From assembly GCA_023703555.1 (NCBI GenBank), contig CP097968.1:939252-1003251 (forward strand): DNA of 64,000 nt. The letters are read 5' to 3'. This DNA is from SAR86 cluster bacterium (GTDB lineage Bacteria > Pseudomonadota > Gammaproteobacteria > Magnimaribacterales > TMED112). The translations under genes were made by a program, and so were the position numbers. Below the pieces are notes generated by a model. It made no database searches. It was given only the letters and a program-made list of their open reading frames with translations, and was not told the DNA's origin. This document shows positions 1 through 9,548 of the stretch, in pieces. Positions within the stretch are counted from its first letter, which is position 1; the number at the start of each line of letters is the position of its first letter.

Positions 1-1
1 T

Positions 2-796
2 GAAGCCAATAAGAACAGGCCGTTTTTTCTTTACTTAGCACACTGGGGAGTGCATACACCCTTGCAAGCTAAAAGAGAAGATTACAATGCACTTACAGAA
101 ATTAAAGATCACAAGTTACGAGTATATGCAGCTATGATAAGAGCTTTGGATAGAAGTGTTGGCAAAATAATCGAAACACTAAAAGATAATGGACTAGATA
201 AAAATACTTGGGTTGTGTTTACCAGTGACAACGGAGGTGCAGGATATATAGATCTACGTTATATCAACTCTCCATATCGTGGCTGGAAACTTACATTATT
301 TGAAGGTGGAATAAAGGTCCCTTTAATTTTCTGGAAAAATGGAATTCAATCAAAGGAAATTAATGAGCGTGCTGCCCATATTGATTTATTACCAACCATT
401 CAAGGCCTTATCAATCAACCCCTTAGTTCCAATACTGATGGGGTAGACCTATTTGCAGATAATCTAGACATAGCAAAAAGACCGCTTTTTTGGAAAACTG
501 GGCATAATCAAGTAGTAATTAAAGATGATTGGAAGCTTCAAATTTCAAAATTTCCAGAAAAAACCTGGTTGTATAATCTTAAGACTGATCCAATCGAAAA
601 AATTGAATTATCTACAATCCATACTGAAAAAGTGAGTGAACTACGAGACTTATTACAACTTCATGTAGCAAACGCCAAAAGCTCAATATATCAACCACCT
701 TTACTAGCTTCTACTGCAATTGATCTTACACAAGATGAGGGAATGGAGGCACTTGAAAATAACAAACCTCACGAGCGAGTCAATATTGCCAATTGA
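2..796 (+). CDS. Sulfatase, 3' part only (cut by the left window edge)
   Basis: This is the C-terminal part of a type I sulfatase, which hydrolyses sulfate esters, usually in the periplasm or outside the cell. The frame is open from base 2. A GTG at 50 is not the start, because the residues before it continue the conserved segment PFFLYLAHWGVHTP, typical of the middle of sulfatases. Further on come VVFTSDNGG, a metal-site Asp-Asn pair, and near the end LYNLKTDPIE, the usual C-terminal sulfatase signature. The formylglycine Cys motif and any signal peptide lie outside the window, so substrate class and export cannot be judged. It is the fourth sulfatase in the window, about 34 kb from the others. 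Confidence 0.9.
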   Translation, partial: EANKNRPFFLYLAHWGVHTPLQAKREDYNALTEIKDHKLRVYAAMIRALDRSVGKIIETLKDNGLDKNTWVVFTSDNGGAGYIDLRYINSPYRGWKLTLFEGGIKVPLIFWKNGIQSKEINERAAHIDLLPTIQGLINQPLSSNTDGVDLFADNLDIAKRPLFWKTGHNQVVIKDDWKLQISKFPEKTWLYNLKTDPIEKIELSTIHTEKVSELRDLLQLHVANAKSSIYQPPLLASTAIDLTQDEGMEALENNKPHERVNIAN

Positions 797-851
797 GATT
801 ACGAATCTGATTGAGACATCATAGTCTAAGAAAAATTTACCAACATTTTTT

Positions 852-879
852 TTGTCACGTATGACTTAAAATTTAAAAT
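852..879 (+). promoter_or_regulatory. Candidate sigma-70 promoter for the DsbA-like isomerase gene
   Basis: A -35 element TTGTCA (852-857, 5 of 6 consensus bases) is followed after 16 bases by TAAAAT (874-879, 5 of 6). Transcription would start near 886, leaving a leader of only about 8 bases before the ATG at 894. It sits in the 97-base gap after the partial sulfatase. Seen by eye only. Confidence 0.45.
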
Positions 880-893
880 GATAATATATTTGT

Positions 894-1538
894 ATGAAGG
901 TTGATTTTTATTTCTCCTATAGAAGTCCTTACTCTTACTTTATACTTCCACGTCTAAAAAAACTGGAAGAAGAATATAAGGTTCAAGTTAATTTTAAGTT
1001 AGTTTACCCACTTGCAATAAGAGAGCCTCACTTTTTCAAAAACAAGAACATGTTGACTTATTTTTTTTGGCGTCTTCTGGATTACCGAAAAGTAGCAAAT
1101 AAATTGGGTATGAAATTCTATAAGCCTAGGCCAGATCCTATTAATCAAAATCTTTTAACAGGCAAAATATCGTCTGAACAACCCTACATTTTTTACGTAT
1201 GCCATTTAGGTCAAGCTGCACACTACCATGGTGAGGGATTAAATTTTGCTCTTGCTTTGTCAAATAACATATTCGGTAATAAAAATGGGTGGTATGAAAG
1301 AGCCCTGCTTGACGAAATCTGCAGTTCAGTTGGGTTGAGTTTAGAAATACTAGAAAATGAAATGGCTGAGAAAGAAGAAGAAATAATTGCTGATATTGAA
1401 CACAATCAAAAACAACAACTAGCTGCAGGTCATCATGGTGTGCCATTGTTAGTTCACAATGGTAAGTTTTTCTTTGGTCAAGACCGATTTGACGACTTCT
1501 TAAGCTTTATGCTTGAAAGTGGAATGCAAAAAAAGTGA
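894..1538 (+). CDS. DsbA-family / 2-hydroxychromene-2-carboxylate isomerase-like protein
   Basis: This 214-residue protein has the thioredoxin-like fold of the DSBA / HCCA isomerase / kappa-GST group. It opens with FYFSYRSPYSYF (residues 5-16), where the Ser replaces the CxxC of true DsbA, and ends with GVPLLVHNGKFFFGQDRF, the usual C-terminal signature. No signal peptide is visible, so it should be cytoplasmic, and it lacks a redox CxxC. Known members isomerise aromatic breakdown products using glutathione or act as glutathione transferases; the substrate here is unknown. The next gene overlaps its stop by 4 bases (GTGA), so the two are probably co-translated. Confidence 0.85.
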   Translation: MKVDFYFSYRSPYSYFILPRLKKLEEEYKVQVNFKLVYPLAIREPHFFKNKNMLTYFFWRLLDYRKVANKLGMKFYKPRPDPINQNLLTGKISSEQPYIFYVCHLGQAAHYHGEGLNFALALSNNIFGNKNGWYERALLDEICSSVGLSLEILENEMAEKEEEIIADIEHNQKQQLAAGHHGVPLLVHNGKFFFGQDRFDDFLSFMLESGMQKK

Positions 1539-2131
1539 ATAAACTCATTTTCAGGAAGGGGATTAAGCACCTCCTCAAGGCTGAACCAAATTTTAGAAAA
1601 ATCATTCCTAATCAAGGAATAAATTTTTTTCTTCGCCCTGAAGGTTTTGTAGGAATTATGTTTTTAGTCATTGAACAACAGGTTTCAGTACAAGCTGCCC
1701 AGGCAATAAAAAATAAAACTAGTGCATTAATGGGCAACATTACAGCCAAAAGTTTTTTAGAAATTGATACTAATAAACTGAGAGCTGCTGGACTAAGTAG
1801 GCCAAAAATATCCTATCTTCAAGGGATTGCTAATGAAGAAATTAATGGCAATCTCAATTACTCTATCATCCCGACTATGACAGATGAAGAAGCAAGAGAT
1901 TTTTTGTGCAAATTTAAAGGTATCGGAAAGTGGACAGCAGATTGCTACCTTATGGCCTCTTTATCTCGACCTGATATTTGGCCTGAGAACGATATTGGTT
2001 TGCAAGAAGGTGTAAAAAAACTAAAAAACCTGAATGAGCGCCCAAGCGTTGAGGATATGACGACTATTGCAAGTAACTGGCGTCCATTCAGGTCAGTTGC
2101 GGCAAATTTAATTTGGGCCGACTACGACTAA
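1535..2131 (+). CDS. DNA-3-methyladenine glycosylase II (AlkA-like, HhH-GPD)
   Basis: This 198-residue base-excision repair enzyme should remove alkylated purines from DNA. The helix-hairpin-helix is at FKGIGKWTADCYL, and the HhH-GPD catalytic Asp is expected in the PENDIGLQ segment shortly after. There is no Cys cluster for an iron-sulfur centre as in Nth or MutY, which points to the AlkA/MAG branch. At 198 residues it lacks the extra N-terminal domain of E. coli AlkA and resembles short MAG-type enzymes. The start is a GTG that shares bases with the TGA stop of the upstream gene. The gene ends 28 bases before the convergent aminotransferase stop, with no hairpin between them. Confidence 0.88.
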   Translation: MNKLIFRKGIKHLLKAEPNFRKIIPNQGINFFLRPEGFVGIMFLVIEQQVSVQAAQAIKNKTSALMGNITAKSFLEIDTNKLRAAGLSRPKISYLQGIANEEINGNLNYSIIPTMTDEEARDFLCKFKGIGKWTADCYLMASLSRPDIWPENDIGLQEGVKKLKNLNERPSVEDMTTIASNWRPFRSVAANLIWADYD

Positions 2132-2159
2132 TATCTATATTGGAAGGAAAATTTAAGAA

Positions 2160-3353
2160 TTAGTTCAATTTTTTCACAACTGAACTGAAAATTTGTAAAC
2201 ATTTATCCAGTCCTTCTAGATTCGGGAATGTTGGTGCGATCCTAATATTATTTTTTTTGGGGTCTTGCATATATGGGAAACATGAACCCAAAGGCAGCAA
2301 TTTTAGACCAAGGTTAGCACATTCAGAAATAATTTCTTCAGCATTTGGTTTCCTTGATTCAAAAGATATGAAATACCCACCGGTAGGAGGAATGTAGTCA
2401 CAAAGTCCCATTTCATGCAATTCAGTCAAATATTTCTCGGTGAGATTAAACTTTGGCAGAATTAATTCTCTTAATGCCTGCATCTGCGCATCAAGACTGA
2501 CCTTTTTAAAGTAGTTAACATGAAGAGCTTGATTAATTTTATTTGGACCTGGAGTAATTGAGTTTCTGTAATCAATAAACTTTTCTATATTGCACTCACT
2601 GCTTGAGAAGAATGCTAAGCCTGCACCTGCAAGAGTAATTTTCGAAGTTGACCCAACTATAAATAAATTATTTTCAAGATTAAGGTTTTTTGCTACGGAC
2701 ATAATAGGTTGTTGCTCAGGAGTGATCTTTAAATCATGGCAGGCATAGGCGTTATCCCAAAGAATCATAAAATTATTTTTCTTTTTGGCAAACATCTCAA
2801 ACATGTTCGATATATTTGAGTCTGAATAGGTATGGCCTGTAGGGTTTGAGTGCCGTGGAACACAAACTATCCCCGAGACTGCATCATCTTCAAGTAGGGT
2901 TTTAATTTCATTAAGGTTTGGGCCATCTGCTGAGAAGTTTACAGTCATCATTTCAATGCCAAAGTTTTCAAGGAGCTTAAAGTGTCTGTCATAGCCAGGA
3001 ACAGGACATATAAATTTACTTTTTTTTGAGAGCTTAATGTTCGCAAATCCTAAATGTAGAGCACATGAAACAACTTGTTGCATAATTGTTAATGAGGAGT
3101 TATCAAGCGCCAAAGTTAATTCAAATGGTGTAGACAAAATTTCAGATCCAAGCTGTCTTGCTGATGGTATTCCCTCGGGGATACCATAGTTTCTTAAATC
3201 TATTCCATCCATTTCAAAGGGAAGAGCTAGACTAGCCATTATATTCTCAGTCACCTTAAGTTGGTCCGCCGATGGCTTGCCTCTTGTTAAATCAAATGAA
3301 AGATTATCATCAAGCCAAGGGAGTTCCTTCTTTATTTGTTCTAAAATACTCAT
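2160..3353 (-). CDS. PLP-dependent aminotransferase, AspT-type
   Basis: This 397-residue fold-type I aminotransferase resembles the separate aspartate aminotransferase branch known from Corynebacterium AspT (Pfam Asp_aminotransf). The N-terminal FDLTRGKPS segment is characteristic of that branch. Expected active-site residues are visible: NPTG at 170-173, D200 and Y203 in WDNAYACHD, and the PLP-binding Lys238 in GSTSKITLAGAG. It would transfer the amino group between aspartate and 2-oxoglutarate, although the true amino donor is not readable from sequence. Its ATG directly abuts the divergent ATG of rmuC (CATATG), so its ribosome-binding and promoter sequences must lie inside the rmuC coding sequence. 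Confidence 0.88.
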   Translation of the reverse strand: MSILEQIKKELPWLDDNLSFDLTRGKPSADQLKVTENIMASLALPFEMDGIDLRNYGIPEGIPSARQLGSEILSTPFELTLALDNSSLTIMQQVVSCALHLGFANIKLSKKSKFICPVPGYDRHFKLLENFGIEMMTVNFSADGPNLNEIKTLLEDDAVSGIVCVPRHSNPTGHTYSDSNISNMFEMFAKKKNNFMILWDNAYACHDLKITPEQQPIMSVAKNLNLENNLFIVGSTSKITLAGAGLAFFSSSECNIEKFIDYRNSITPGPNKINQALHVNYFKKVSLDAQMQALRELILPKFNLTEKYLTELHEMGLCDYIPPTGGYFISFESRKPNAEEIISECANLGLKLLPLGSCFPYMQDPKKNNIRIAPTFPNLEGLDKCLQIFSSVVKKLN

Positions 3354-4433
3354 ATGGAAATGGTCTTACTAATTGTTATTGCTTTTTTTCTTGTCCTAAG
3401 TTTTTTTTTAATTATTATTTTATTCTTTCGAGGGAAAGATTCTAACCCAAAAACAGACCAATTATCAGATACGATTGAAAACTTATTCAAGAAGCGTGAA
3501 GAGGATTTCAAGATATCTTCAAAAGAAAGTATTGAAAAAATAATAGATCCGCTCAAAGAACGCATGAAAGATTATGAAGAGCAAATAAGAAAAAATTCTG
3601 ACCAACAGATTAAGATACATGCACAGACGAAAACAACTATAGACGGTTTGATAGAGAGAACCAACCAAATAACCTCTGATACCACAAATCTTGCCAATGC
3701 TCTTCGTGGTGATAGCAAAACCCAGGGGGACTATGGCGAGATGAAGCTTAGAATGCTTTTTGAAAACTCAGGCTTACAAGAAAATGTTCATTATGTACTT
3801 CAAGAAAACTATAAGGTTGAGAGTGAACAAGGTACCAAAGATCAAAGGCCTGATGCAATAGTCTATCTACCTCATGAAAGAAATTTAATTATAGATTCTA
3901 AATTTTCATTTAGAGCATATTATGATTATTGTTCTGCAGAGGATGAATCCTTGAGGGATAGTTGTGGTGAGACCCATTCAAAAACAGTAAAAGACCGCAT
4001 CACTGAACTATCAGAAAAAAAATATTCTGATATTAAAGAATTAAAGACACCTGGAATGACATTTTTATTTTTAGGTATTGATGATGCACTTAATATTGCC
4101 ATTAGGTATGACCCGAATCTAATAAACTATGCAACTAAAAAAAATATTGCTTTGCTCAGTCCCACACAGCTACATATGGCAATTCACATGTTTGAAAATT
4201 TGTGGCGAATAGATAAACAAAGCGAACAAGCTTTTAAGATATATGAAGAAGCAAGAAAGCTTGTTGAAAAACTGGCTGGGTTTGTCTCATCGATGGATAG
4301 TTTAGGGAATAGCATAGCAACTACACAAAAAAAGTTCGATGATGCAAAAAATAAACTTGTCGATGGCTCTGGGTCAATTAGCACCAGAATTAACAAACTT
4401 ATCTCTTTAGGTGATAAAGAGGTAAAAAAATAA
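3354..4433 (+). CDS. rmuC: DNA recombination protein RmuC
   Basis: This 359-residue protein has an N-terminal membrane anchor (about residues 3-24), a Lys/Glu-rich coiled coil (about 40-100), and then the RmuC domain. The domain contains the hallmark GDYGEMKLRMLFE and, later, RPDAIVYLPHERNLIIDSK, a restriction-nuclease-like core with D and E/DxK residues. In E. coli RmuC limits recombination at short inverted repeats; its biochemical role is unproven. The start is ATG 3354 or the in-frame ATG at 3360. Neither has a Shine-Dalgarno in its own leader, since the divergent aminotransferase starts at the very next base. The permease gene follows 3 bases after the stop. Confidence 0.95.
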   Translation: MEMVLLIVIAFFLVLSFFLIIILFFRGKDSNPKTDQLSDTIENLFKKREEDFKISSKESIEKIIDPLKERMKDYEEQIRKNSDQQIKIHAQTKTTIDGLIERTNQITSDTTNLANALRGDSKTQGDYGEMKLRMLFENSGLQENVHYVLQENYKVESEQGTKDQRPDAIVYLPHERNLIIDSKFSFRAYYDYCSAEDESLRDSCGETHSKTVKDRITELSEKKYSDIKELKTPGMTFLFLGIDDALNIAIRYDPNLINYATKKNIALLSPTQLHMAIHMFENLWRIDKQSEQAFKIYEEARKLVEKLAGFVSSMDSLGNSIATTQKKFDDAKNKLVDGSGSISTRINKLISLGDKEVKK

Positions 4434-4436
4434 AAG

Positions 4437-5225
4437 ATGATTGAATTTCTACTTTATCCTTTGATTGGTATAGTTTCTGGTTTTATGGCTGGCTTTTTTG
4501 GGGTTGGAGGCGGTTTAGTGATAGTGCCTTGTTTGCATCTCATGTATAAGACACTCGGTTATTCAGATGAAATAAGTATTCCTATATCTGTTGGAACAGC
4601 CCTAGCTTGCATTATTGTAAATTCTTTATCAGCAGTATCTGTGCACCAAAAAAATAACTCAATTTCTTGGGAGATCTTTTGGAAATTATTTCTTGGGATC
4701 TCGATCGGAACAATTCTTGGCACCTACATCCTAGTGGAAATTGATAAAGAACTATTTAAAAATATTTTTGCAGGGTTTATGTTTTTAATTTCTATGCGTT
4801 TGTTCTTTAACATCAAGGATAGAGAAAATTCAAAAGGGCTAGCAACCTATATCACCGTACCGTTTGGGGGAGGTGTTGGAATGCTGTCTGCAGCTTTTGG
4901 AATTGGGGGCGGTATCTTTATTGGTCCGTTTCTAAGATTAATGGGGGAAACCATGAAAAAATCAGTGGGTACTGCAGTGGTTTGTACCTTTCCAATAAGT
5001 TTAATTGGTTCAACCTCATATGTTTTTCTGGGATGGGGGCAAAAAGGTTTACCTGATTATTCACTTGGTTATTTAAACATATTAAGTTTTTTGGGAATTG
5101 TGATATTCAGCTCTTTTGCATCAAGGTTTGGTGCACAAATGGTTCAAAAAGTTAACGAGAAAGTTTTTCAAATATTATATGCTCTTCAACTAGTACCAGT
5201 CTTTTTATATTGGTTTTTTGCGTAA
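4437..5225 (+). CDS. TSUP/TauE/SafE family membrane permease (sulfite-exporter-like)
   Basis: This is a 262-residue integral membrane protein with the duplicated DUF81 (TauE/SafE) architecture: the first half carries GFFGVGGGLVIVP and the second half AAFGIGGGIFIGP. Family members move sulfite, sulfoacetate or other organosulfur anions; the substrate here is not readable. The order permease-lgt-thyA-folA is conserved in Pseudomonas and many other gammaproteobacteria, so this is the ordinary chromosomal paralogue rather than part of the sulfatase region. It starts 3 bases after rmuC and ends 1 base before the preferred lgt ATG. Confidence 0.9.
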   Translation: MIEFLLYPLIGIVSGFMAGFFGVGGGLVIVPCLHLMYKTLGYSDEISIPISVGTALACIIVNSLSAVSVHQKNNSISWEIFWKLFLGISIGTILGTYILVEIDKELFKNIFAGFMFLISMRLFFNIKDRENSKGLATYITVPFGGGVGMLSAAFGIGGGIFIGPFLRLMGETMKKSVGTAVVCTFPISLIGSTSYVFLGWGQKGLPDYSLGYLNILSFLGIVIFSSFASRFGAQMVQKVNEKVFQILYALQLVPVFLYWFFA

Positions 5226-5226
5226 T

Positions 5227-6045
5227 ATGGAATATCCAAGTTTTATAAATCCGGTTGCTATATCAATTCCAATAAGTGGTTTCTGGGGGGATGCTGTTAA
5301 CATATATTGGTATGGTATTTCATACGTTTTAGGTGCCTACCTTGTTTATCTGCATGCTGTAAGTAGAAGAGGAAAGTTTTCTATCCGCCTTACAAAAGAT
5401 GAGGTTAGTGATTTAATAATTGTTTATGGATTGTTCTTCGGAGCAGTTATTGGTGGCAGACTGGGAAATGTTCTTTTTTATGAAATGCACCTGCAACTAG
5501 AGGATCCTTTATATTTTCTCAAAATATGGCAGGGAGGTATGTCTTTTCATGGTGGTCTTATTGGAGTTCTTATCTCTATAGGTATATTTTGTTATCAAAA
5601 AAACATAAAATTCTTCCAAATAATGGATTGGATAGCACCATCTGTACCAATTGCTCTATTTTTTGGAAGGATTGCTAACTTCATAAATTCTGAGCTCTAT
5701 GGGAGGCCTACTGAAGTTGCATGGGGCATAATTTTTCCAACAGATCCACAAGGCTTAGTGAGACATCCATCACAAATTTATGAGGCACTATTAGAGGGAG
5801 TTCTGTTATTTATATTTTTAAATTTTGCTATTAAGAAAACAAATAAGCTTGGACGGCAGTCAGGATACTTTTTAATTGGATATGCGTTTGCAAGATCTTT
5901 CGCAGAAATTTTCAAATCTCCTGATACTGTTTATGGTAATGAATTTTTATTGTTTAGTTTTATTACGCCCGGACAATTACTCTGCATTCCTATGCTAATA
6001 TTAGGAGTACTTATCCTGAATATAAAAAATGCAAGAATATCTTAA
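5227..6045 (+). CDS. lgt: Prolipoprotein diacylglyceryl transferase
   Basis: Lgt moves diacylglycerol from phosphatidylglycerol to the lipobox Cys of prolipoproteins in the inner membrane, the first step of lipoprotein maturation. The 272-residue multi-pass protein has the family signature [16 protein letters not shown], the earlier [11 protein letters not shown], and [14 protein letters not shown] chose ATG 5227, one base after the permease stop; a TTG at 5218 would add three residues and overlap the permease gene. Neither start has a clear Shine-Dalgarno. The 3' end overlaps thyA by 17 bases, which suggests coupled translation along the lgt-thyA-folA operon. Confidence 0.96.
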   Translation: MEYPSFINPVAISIPISGFWGDAVNIYWYGISYVLGAYLVYLHAVSRRGKFSIRLTKDEVSDLIIVYGLFFGAVIGGRLGNVLFYEMHLQLEDPLYFLKIWQGGMSFHGGLIGVLISIGIFCYQKNIKFFQIMDWIAPSVPIALFFGRIANFINSELYGRPTEVAWGIIFPTDPQGLVRHPSQIYEALLEGVLLFIFLNFAIKKTNKLGRQSGYFLIGYAFARSFAEIFKSPDTVYGNEFLLFSFITPGQLLCIPMLILGVLILNIKNARIS

Positions 6046-6817
6046 CCTTCTTAGGTTAGCTAAAGAAAATGGAAAACCAAAAGACGACCGAACGGGTGTA
6101 GGAACCGTTTCTATCTTTGGTCATCAAATGCGTTTTAACTTAGCTGAATCCTTTCCACTAGTTACGACAAAAAAAATTCATTTTAAATCCGTTGCTCATG
6201 AGCTTTTGTGGTTCATGAAAGGGGAAACAAACATTAAATATCTAAAAGAAAATGGTGTAAGGATTTGGGATGAATGGGCAGATGAAAATGGAGAGCTAGG
6301 CCCAGTGTATGGAAAGCAATGGCGGAAGTGGGAGGGGAAAAATAGAATTGTTGATCAACTCTCTGATGTAATTGAGCAAATAAAAAATAATCCAGCTAGC
6401 CGTCGACATATCATAAGTGCATGGAATGTTGCTGATATTCCAAATATGGCCTTAGCTCCTTGTCACATTCTTTTTCAGTTCTATGTCCAAGGAGGCACTC
6501 TTTCGTGTCAACTTTATCAGAGAAGTGCAGATATCTTTTTAGGAGTCCCATTCAATATTGCATCATATTCGCTTTTGACACACATGATTGCCAATGTTTG
6601 TAATTTAAAGGTGGGTGAATTTATTCATACCTTGGGCGATGCTCATCTTTACAATAATCACATTGCACAAGCTGAGGAGCAACTAAAACGAAAACCTCTT
6701 AAGGCACCACAGATAAAAATTGTTGATAAAAAAAATATATTTGACTATAGATATGAAGATTTTGAACTTATTAATTACGAGTTTCATCCACATATCCCAG
6801 CTAAAGTTGCAGTATGA
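6029..6817 (+). CDS. thyA: Thymidylate synthase
   Basis: ThyA methylates dUMP to dTMP using methylenetetrahydrofolate, producing dihydrofolate that the next gene product, FolA, recycles. The 262-residue protein is nearly the length of E. coli ThyA (264). DRTG at residues 20-23 starts the phosphate-binding region, RR at 125-126 bind dUMP phosphate, and catalytic Cys145 lies in [29 protein letters not shown] matches the canonical enzyme. The start overlaps lgt by 17 bases and the stop overlaps folA by 4 bases (ATGA), so the three genes are one tightly coupled operon. Confidence 0.98.
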   Translation: MQEYLNLLRLAKENGKPKDDRTGVGTVSIFGHQMRFNLAESFPLVTTKKIHFKSVAHELLWFMKGETNIKYLKENGVRIWDEWADENGELGPVYGKQWRKWEGKNRIVDQLSDVIEQIKNNPASRRHIISAWNVADIPNMALAPCHILFQFYVQGGTLSCQLYQRSADIFLGVPFNIASYSLLTHMIANVCNLKVGEFIHTLGDAHLYNNHIAQAEEQLKRKPLKAPQIKIVDKKNIFDYRYEDFELINYEFHPHIPAKVAV

Positions 6818-7317
6818 TTATTTCTACTGTTGTAGCAATGAATTCTAAATACCTAATTGGTATAAATAACGATTTACCCTGGAGATTAAAAGATGATCTT
6901 GAGCATTTTAAAAATTATACCTTGAATAAACCAATTATCATGGGCCGAAAAACATTTGAGTCAATAGGAAGAGTTTTACCCAATAGATTTAATGTGATTG
7001 TAAGTTCTACACTTGGTAAAATTAAAAATGCAGAAATTGTTAAAAACTTAGATAGTGCTATTTCAGTAAGCAAAGAATATTGTGAAAAAAATAATCAGCA
7101 AGAAATAGCAATAATTGGTGGTGCAGGGGTCTTTAAAGAAGCCAAATCCATAATAAATAAACTTGTCGTTTCATGGGTAGACGCCGACCACCTTGAAGGT
7201 GAAGTTTATTACCCACAAATAGATCTTAAAGAATGGAGAGAGTTGACTAGCAAAGAATTTAAGAAAAGTGAGGTTAATGAGTATAACTTTACAATCAAAG
7301 AGTACTTAAGGGTTTAA
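6814..7317 (+). CDS. folA: Dihydrofolate reductase
   Basis: FolA reduces dihydrofolate to tetrahydrofolate with NADPH and so regenerates the cofactor consumed by ThyA. The 167-residue protein has the expected [18 protein letters not shown], with Asp28 in the place of the E. coli catalytic Asp27, the NADPH loop [10 protein letters not shown], and IIGGAGVF further on. It begins in the ATGA overlap with thyA. The convergent TPR gene ends one base after its stop, leaving no room for a conventional intergenic terminator. Confidence 0.97.
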   Translation: MIISTVVAMNSKYLIGINNDLPWRLKDDLEHFKNYTLNKPIIMGRKTFESIGRVLPNRFNVIVSSTLGKIKNAEIVKNLDSAISVSKEYCEKNNQQEIAIIGGAGVFKEAKSIINKLVVSWVDADHLEGEVYYPQIDLKEWRELTSKEFKKSEVNEYNFTIKEYLRV

Positions 7318-7318
7318 A

Positions 7319-8887
7319 TTAAGTAAGCGAAAGTGCCCTTTGTTTCAAATTGTTTACACGCTCTTGCTCTGAGTCGGTGTATTGTAACCAAGCCCTTGCT
7401 GATTTTTTTATTGAGTCTTTATCACTTTGACTTGCAGTAGTGAAAACCTCTCTAGCCTCATCAAAACGCTCCAATTCAAATAAAGCTTGTCCAAGCGTTA
7501 GTTGTGCATATTCTGGGTTTTTTAGCTTACCTCTCTTTAGACCTTTTTCAATAACATTAATTGCTTTATCAATTTCATTATCAAGGTAATACAAATTACC
7601 CATAGCTATATACGCTTCTCCATCATCAGTTATCTTTGCAAGCTTCTCAAAGATTTTTATCGCTTCTTTTCTTTCTTTGGCAGCTCTTAGCGCCTCTGCA
7701 AGAATAGTAAGGTTCCTCTCGTCTTCCTCTAAAACTGCATCTGCATCTTGATCTAGAGCTGCGGAGGAGCCTGGCTTAACAAATGCTGGACCCATCACAT
7801 CAATACAAACTTCTTCTTCCACTGGAATGCCTTTATTATCCTTAACAATGTTCCCCTCATCATTAAGAACTTTTGACATACTACATTCTTGATCCACAAC
7901 CTGAAGGCCTGGTGTAGAAGACAACCCGGTAAGAATAACTTCAGCTGCCCAATAAGGATTACCTGAAGCTAGTAACATTTGTGATAACGACTGAAATTCT
8001 GCTTTCTTATCAAGTAGTTCTTTTTGGTAAGCTGTCTTAAGTAAAGAGGTGTAATCCTCCGGACGATCCAATGAATTATAAAGGCCAGCTAAATTTACAA
8101 AGTATTTCTTTTTTGGATAAAGATTTAATACTTCTTCATAAACGGGAATTTGTTGTTCTTTCATTTTTAACTCTCCCATTACTGCAAGAAGAATCGAGAA
8201 CCAGTTTTCTCTAAATGTAGTGTTTGTTTCATCAGCCAATCTTTTTGCTTCATTCATTACATTGAAAGATTTCTTAAATTCATCTTGCAAATAATAAGCT
8301 TGACCAAGTAAAACATATGCTTGTGCAGTCGGCTGATCAGTTGTCTTAAACCAAGTAAATAAGTATTTTATTCCATTATTGAAATCTTCATCTGACAGGT
8401 AAAGCTGAGCTAGAGTGTAATAGGCAGCAAGCTTAATCCTCGCTGTAGCATCTTTTTCTTGGACAAGGTCTAAATAATTTCTTCTTGCTCCATTAAGATT
8501 ATCTTTAAAAGCTAGATTAATATAGGCTTGGTAATAAAAAAGCATTGAGCGATCATAGCTCTTCATGCTCTCTTTTCTCTTTTCAAGTTCCTTTAATTCA
8601 GACTCCGCATCTTTTACAACTCTAGCAATTTCTCTATCTTTTTCTTTTGCTTCAGAATTTTTCTTATCTTTTAAAAGCAATTCTTTAGCTTCTTCAAGTT
8701 GGCCCGCCTGATCAAGACTTTCAACAATCTTAGTGACTCTTCTAGCAACGCTTTGTGATAATACCTTAGAACGTTTGTTTTGAAGTTTTTTTATCTCAGC
8801 TTCAGTGGCTAAAACAGGCAAACCCAACTGATCATTTGCCTCAAATTTGAAGGCAAATAAGAGTGAAAAAATTAATACAAATCTCAT
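7319..8887 (-). CDS. Periplasmic TPR protein of the TonB2 system
   Basis: This 522-residue protein has an N-terminal signal peptide (hydrophobic residues 2-13, cleavage probably near EAND), a charged coiled-coil region (about 60-110), and a long run of degenerate tetratricopeptide repeats. Examples are YINLAFKDNLNGARRNYLDLV in two parts, AYVLLGQAYYLQDEFKKSF and AYIAMGNLYYLDNEIDKAI. It is the last gene of the DUF3450-ttpC-exbB2-exbD2-tonB2-TPR operon. The same gene arrangement occurs in Vibrio, Shewanella and Pseudoalteromonas, where the TPR protein accompanies TonB2. A scaffold or partner role in the periplasm is inference; repeats alone do not define a function. Confidence 0.85.
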   Translation of the reverse strand: MRFVLIFSLLFAFKFEANDQLGLPVLATEAEIKKLQNKRSKVLSQSVARRVTKIVESLDQAGQLEEAKELLLKDKKNSEAKEKDREIARVVKDAESELKELEKRKESMKSYDRSMLFYYQAYINLAFKDNLNGARRNYLDLVQEKDATARIKLAAYYTLAQLYLSDEDFNNGIKYLFTWFKTTDQPTAQAYVLLGQAYYLQDEFKKSFNVMNEAKRLADETNTTFRENWFSILLAVMGELKMKEQQIPVYEEVLNLYPKKKYFVNLAGLYNSLDRPEDYTSLLKTAYQKELLDKKAEFQSLSQMLLASGNPYWAAEVILTGLSSTPGLQVVDQECSMSKVLNDEGNIVKDNKGIPVEEEVCIDVMGPAFVKPGSSAALDQDADAVLEEDERNLTILAEALRAAKERKEAIKIFEKLAKITDDGEAYIAMGNLYYLDNEIDKAINVIEKGLKRGKLKNPEYAQLTLGQALFELERFDEAREVFTTASQSDKDSIKKSARAWLQYTDSEQERVNNLKQRALSLT

Positions 8888-8895
8888 TTTTTTAT

Positions 8896-9540
8896 TTAAC
8901 TATCTTCTAGCTCAAAAGTAAATTTATGTGGAACATCTTCTACGGCAACTGCTTTACCGTCACGAATGGTTGGTCGATATTTTAGCTTTGAAGCTGCTCT
9001 AATTGTTGCACTATTAAATAATGAACAATCATTATAGTTTCCATCTCTATTGCCTACAGATCTACATTTACCCTCAATAACATATGGATCCTGAATAGTA
9101 CCAGACTCGGTAATAGTAAATGCTACTATTACGTAACCCTCTGTACCTCTTTCTTGCGCTCTTCTCGGATAAACTGGTTGCACTTTAAACAAAGGTATAT
9201 ATTCACCATCACGAAACAATGTGCCTGATCCTTGATTAAAGTTTATTTGCGGCTTGGACGTATTCGCAGAAATTGCAATTGGTTGTGTGTCTAATTGAGG
9301 GGGTGCAATATCTGGTGGTGCTATTTCAGGCTCTTCAGGTGGTTCAACTTCATCAGTTAATAGAGTTTCAATTTCGCGTTCAGGCATTATCACATCGCCA
9401 ATTTTTCTTGCTTTCGTAATATCACCAGCATCACCCGTACTAATTAGTATCACCATAAAGACAAAAAGAAGAAATCCAGCTAATGGGGCACCAGAAATAA
9501 AAAGGTGCCTTTTGGTGAGTGCAAAATTGCCTAATGTCAT
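8896..9540 (-). CDS. tonB2: TonB2-type energy transducer
   Basis: This 214-residue protein has one N-terminal membrane helix (about residues 14-34), a periplasmic proline/glutamate-rich stretch (EVEPPEEPEIAPPDIAPPQ), and a C-terminal TonB domain with YPRRAQERGTEGYVIVAFTI. TonB carries energy from the proton gradient, harvested by ExbB/ExbD, to outer-membrane TonB-dependent receptors. The proline linker is short, as in TonB2 rather than TonB1 proteins; TonB2 systems use the accessory TtpC encoded two genes upstream. It is the only TonB visible in the window and a candidate partner for the receptor at 38543-39940, although that receptor looks truncated. Confidence 0.92.
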   Translation of the reverse strand: MTLGNFALTKRHLFISGAPLAGFLLFVFMVILISTGDAGDITKARKIGDVIMPEREIETLLTDEVEPPEEPEIAPPDIAPPQLDTQPIAISANTSKPQINFNQGSGTLFRDGEYIPLFKVQPVYPRRAQERGTEGYVIVAFTITESGTIQDPYVIEGKCRSVGNRDGNYNDCSLFNSATIRAASKLKYRPTIRDGKAVAVEDVPHKFTFELEDS

Positions 9541-9548
9541 AAAGTAAT

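Noticed and set aside
50..796. GTG at base 50 as the start of a short sulfatase gene
   Set aside because: The frame is open to the left edge and the upstream residues are conserved sulfatase sequence, so the gene is only cut by the window.
801..835. Short symmetry AGAC-atcata-GTCT after the partial sulfatase, possible terminator
   Set aside because: Only four base pairs with no T run; could easily be chance.
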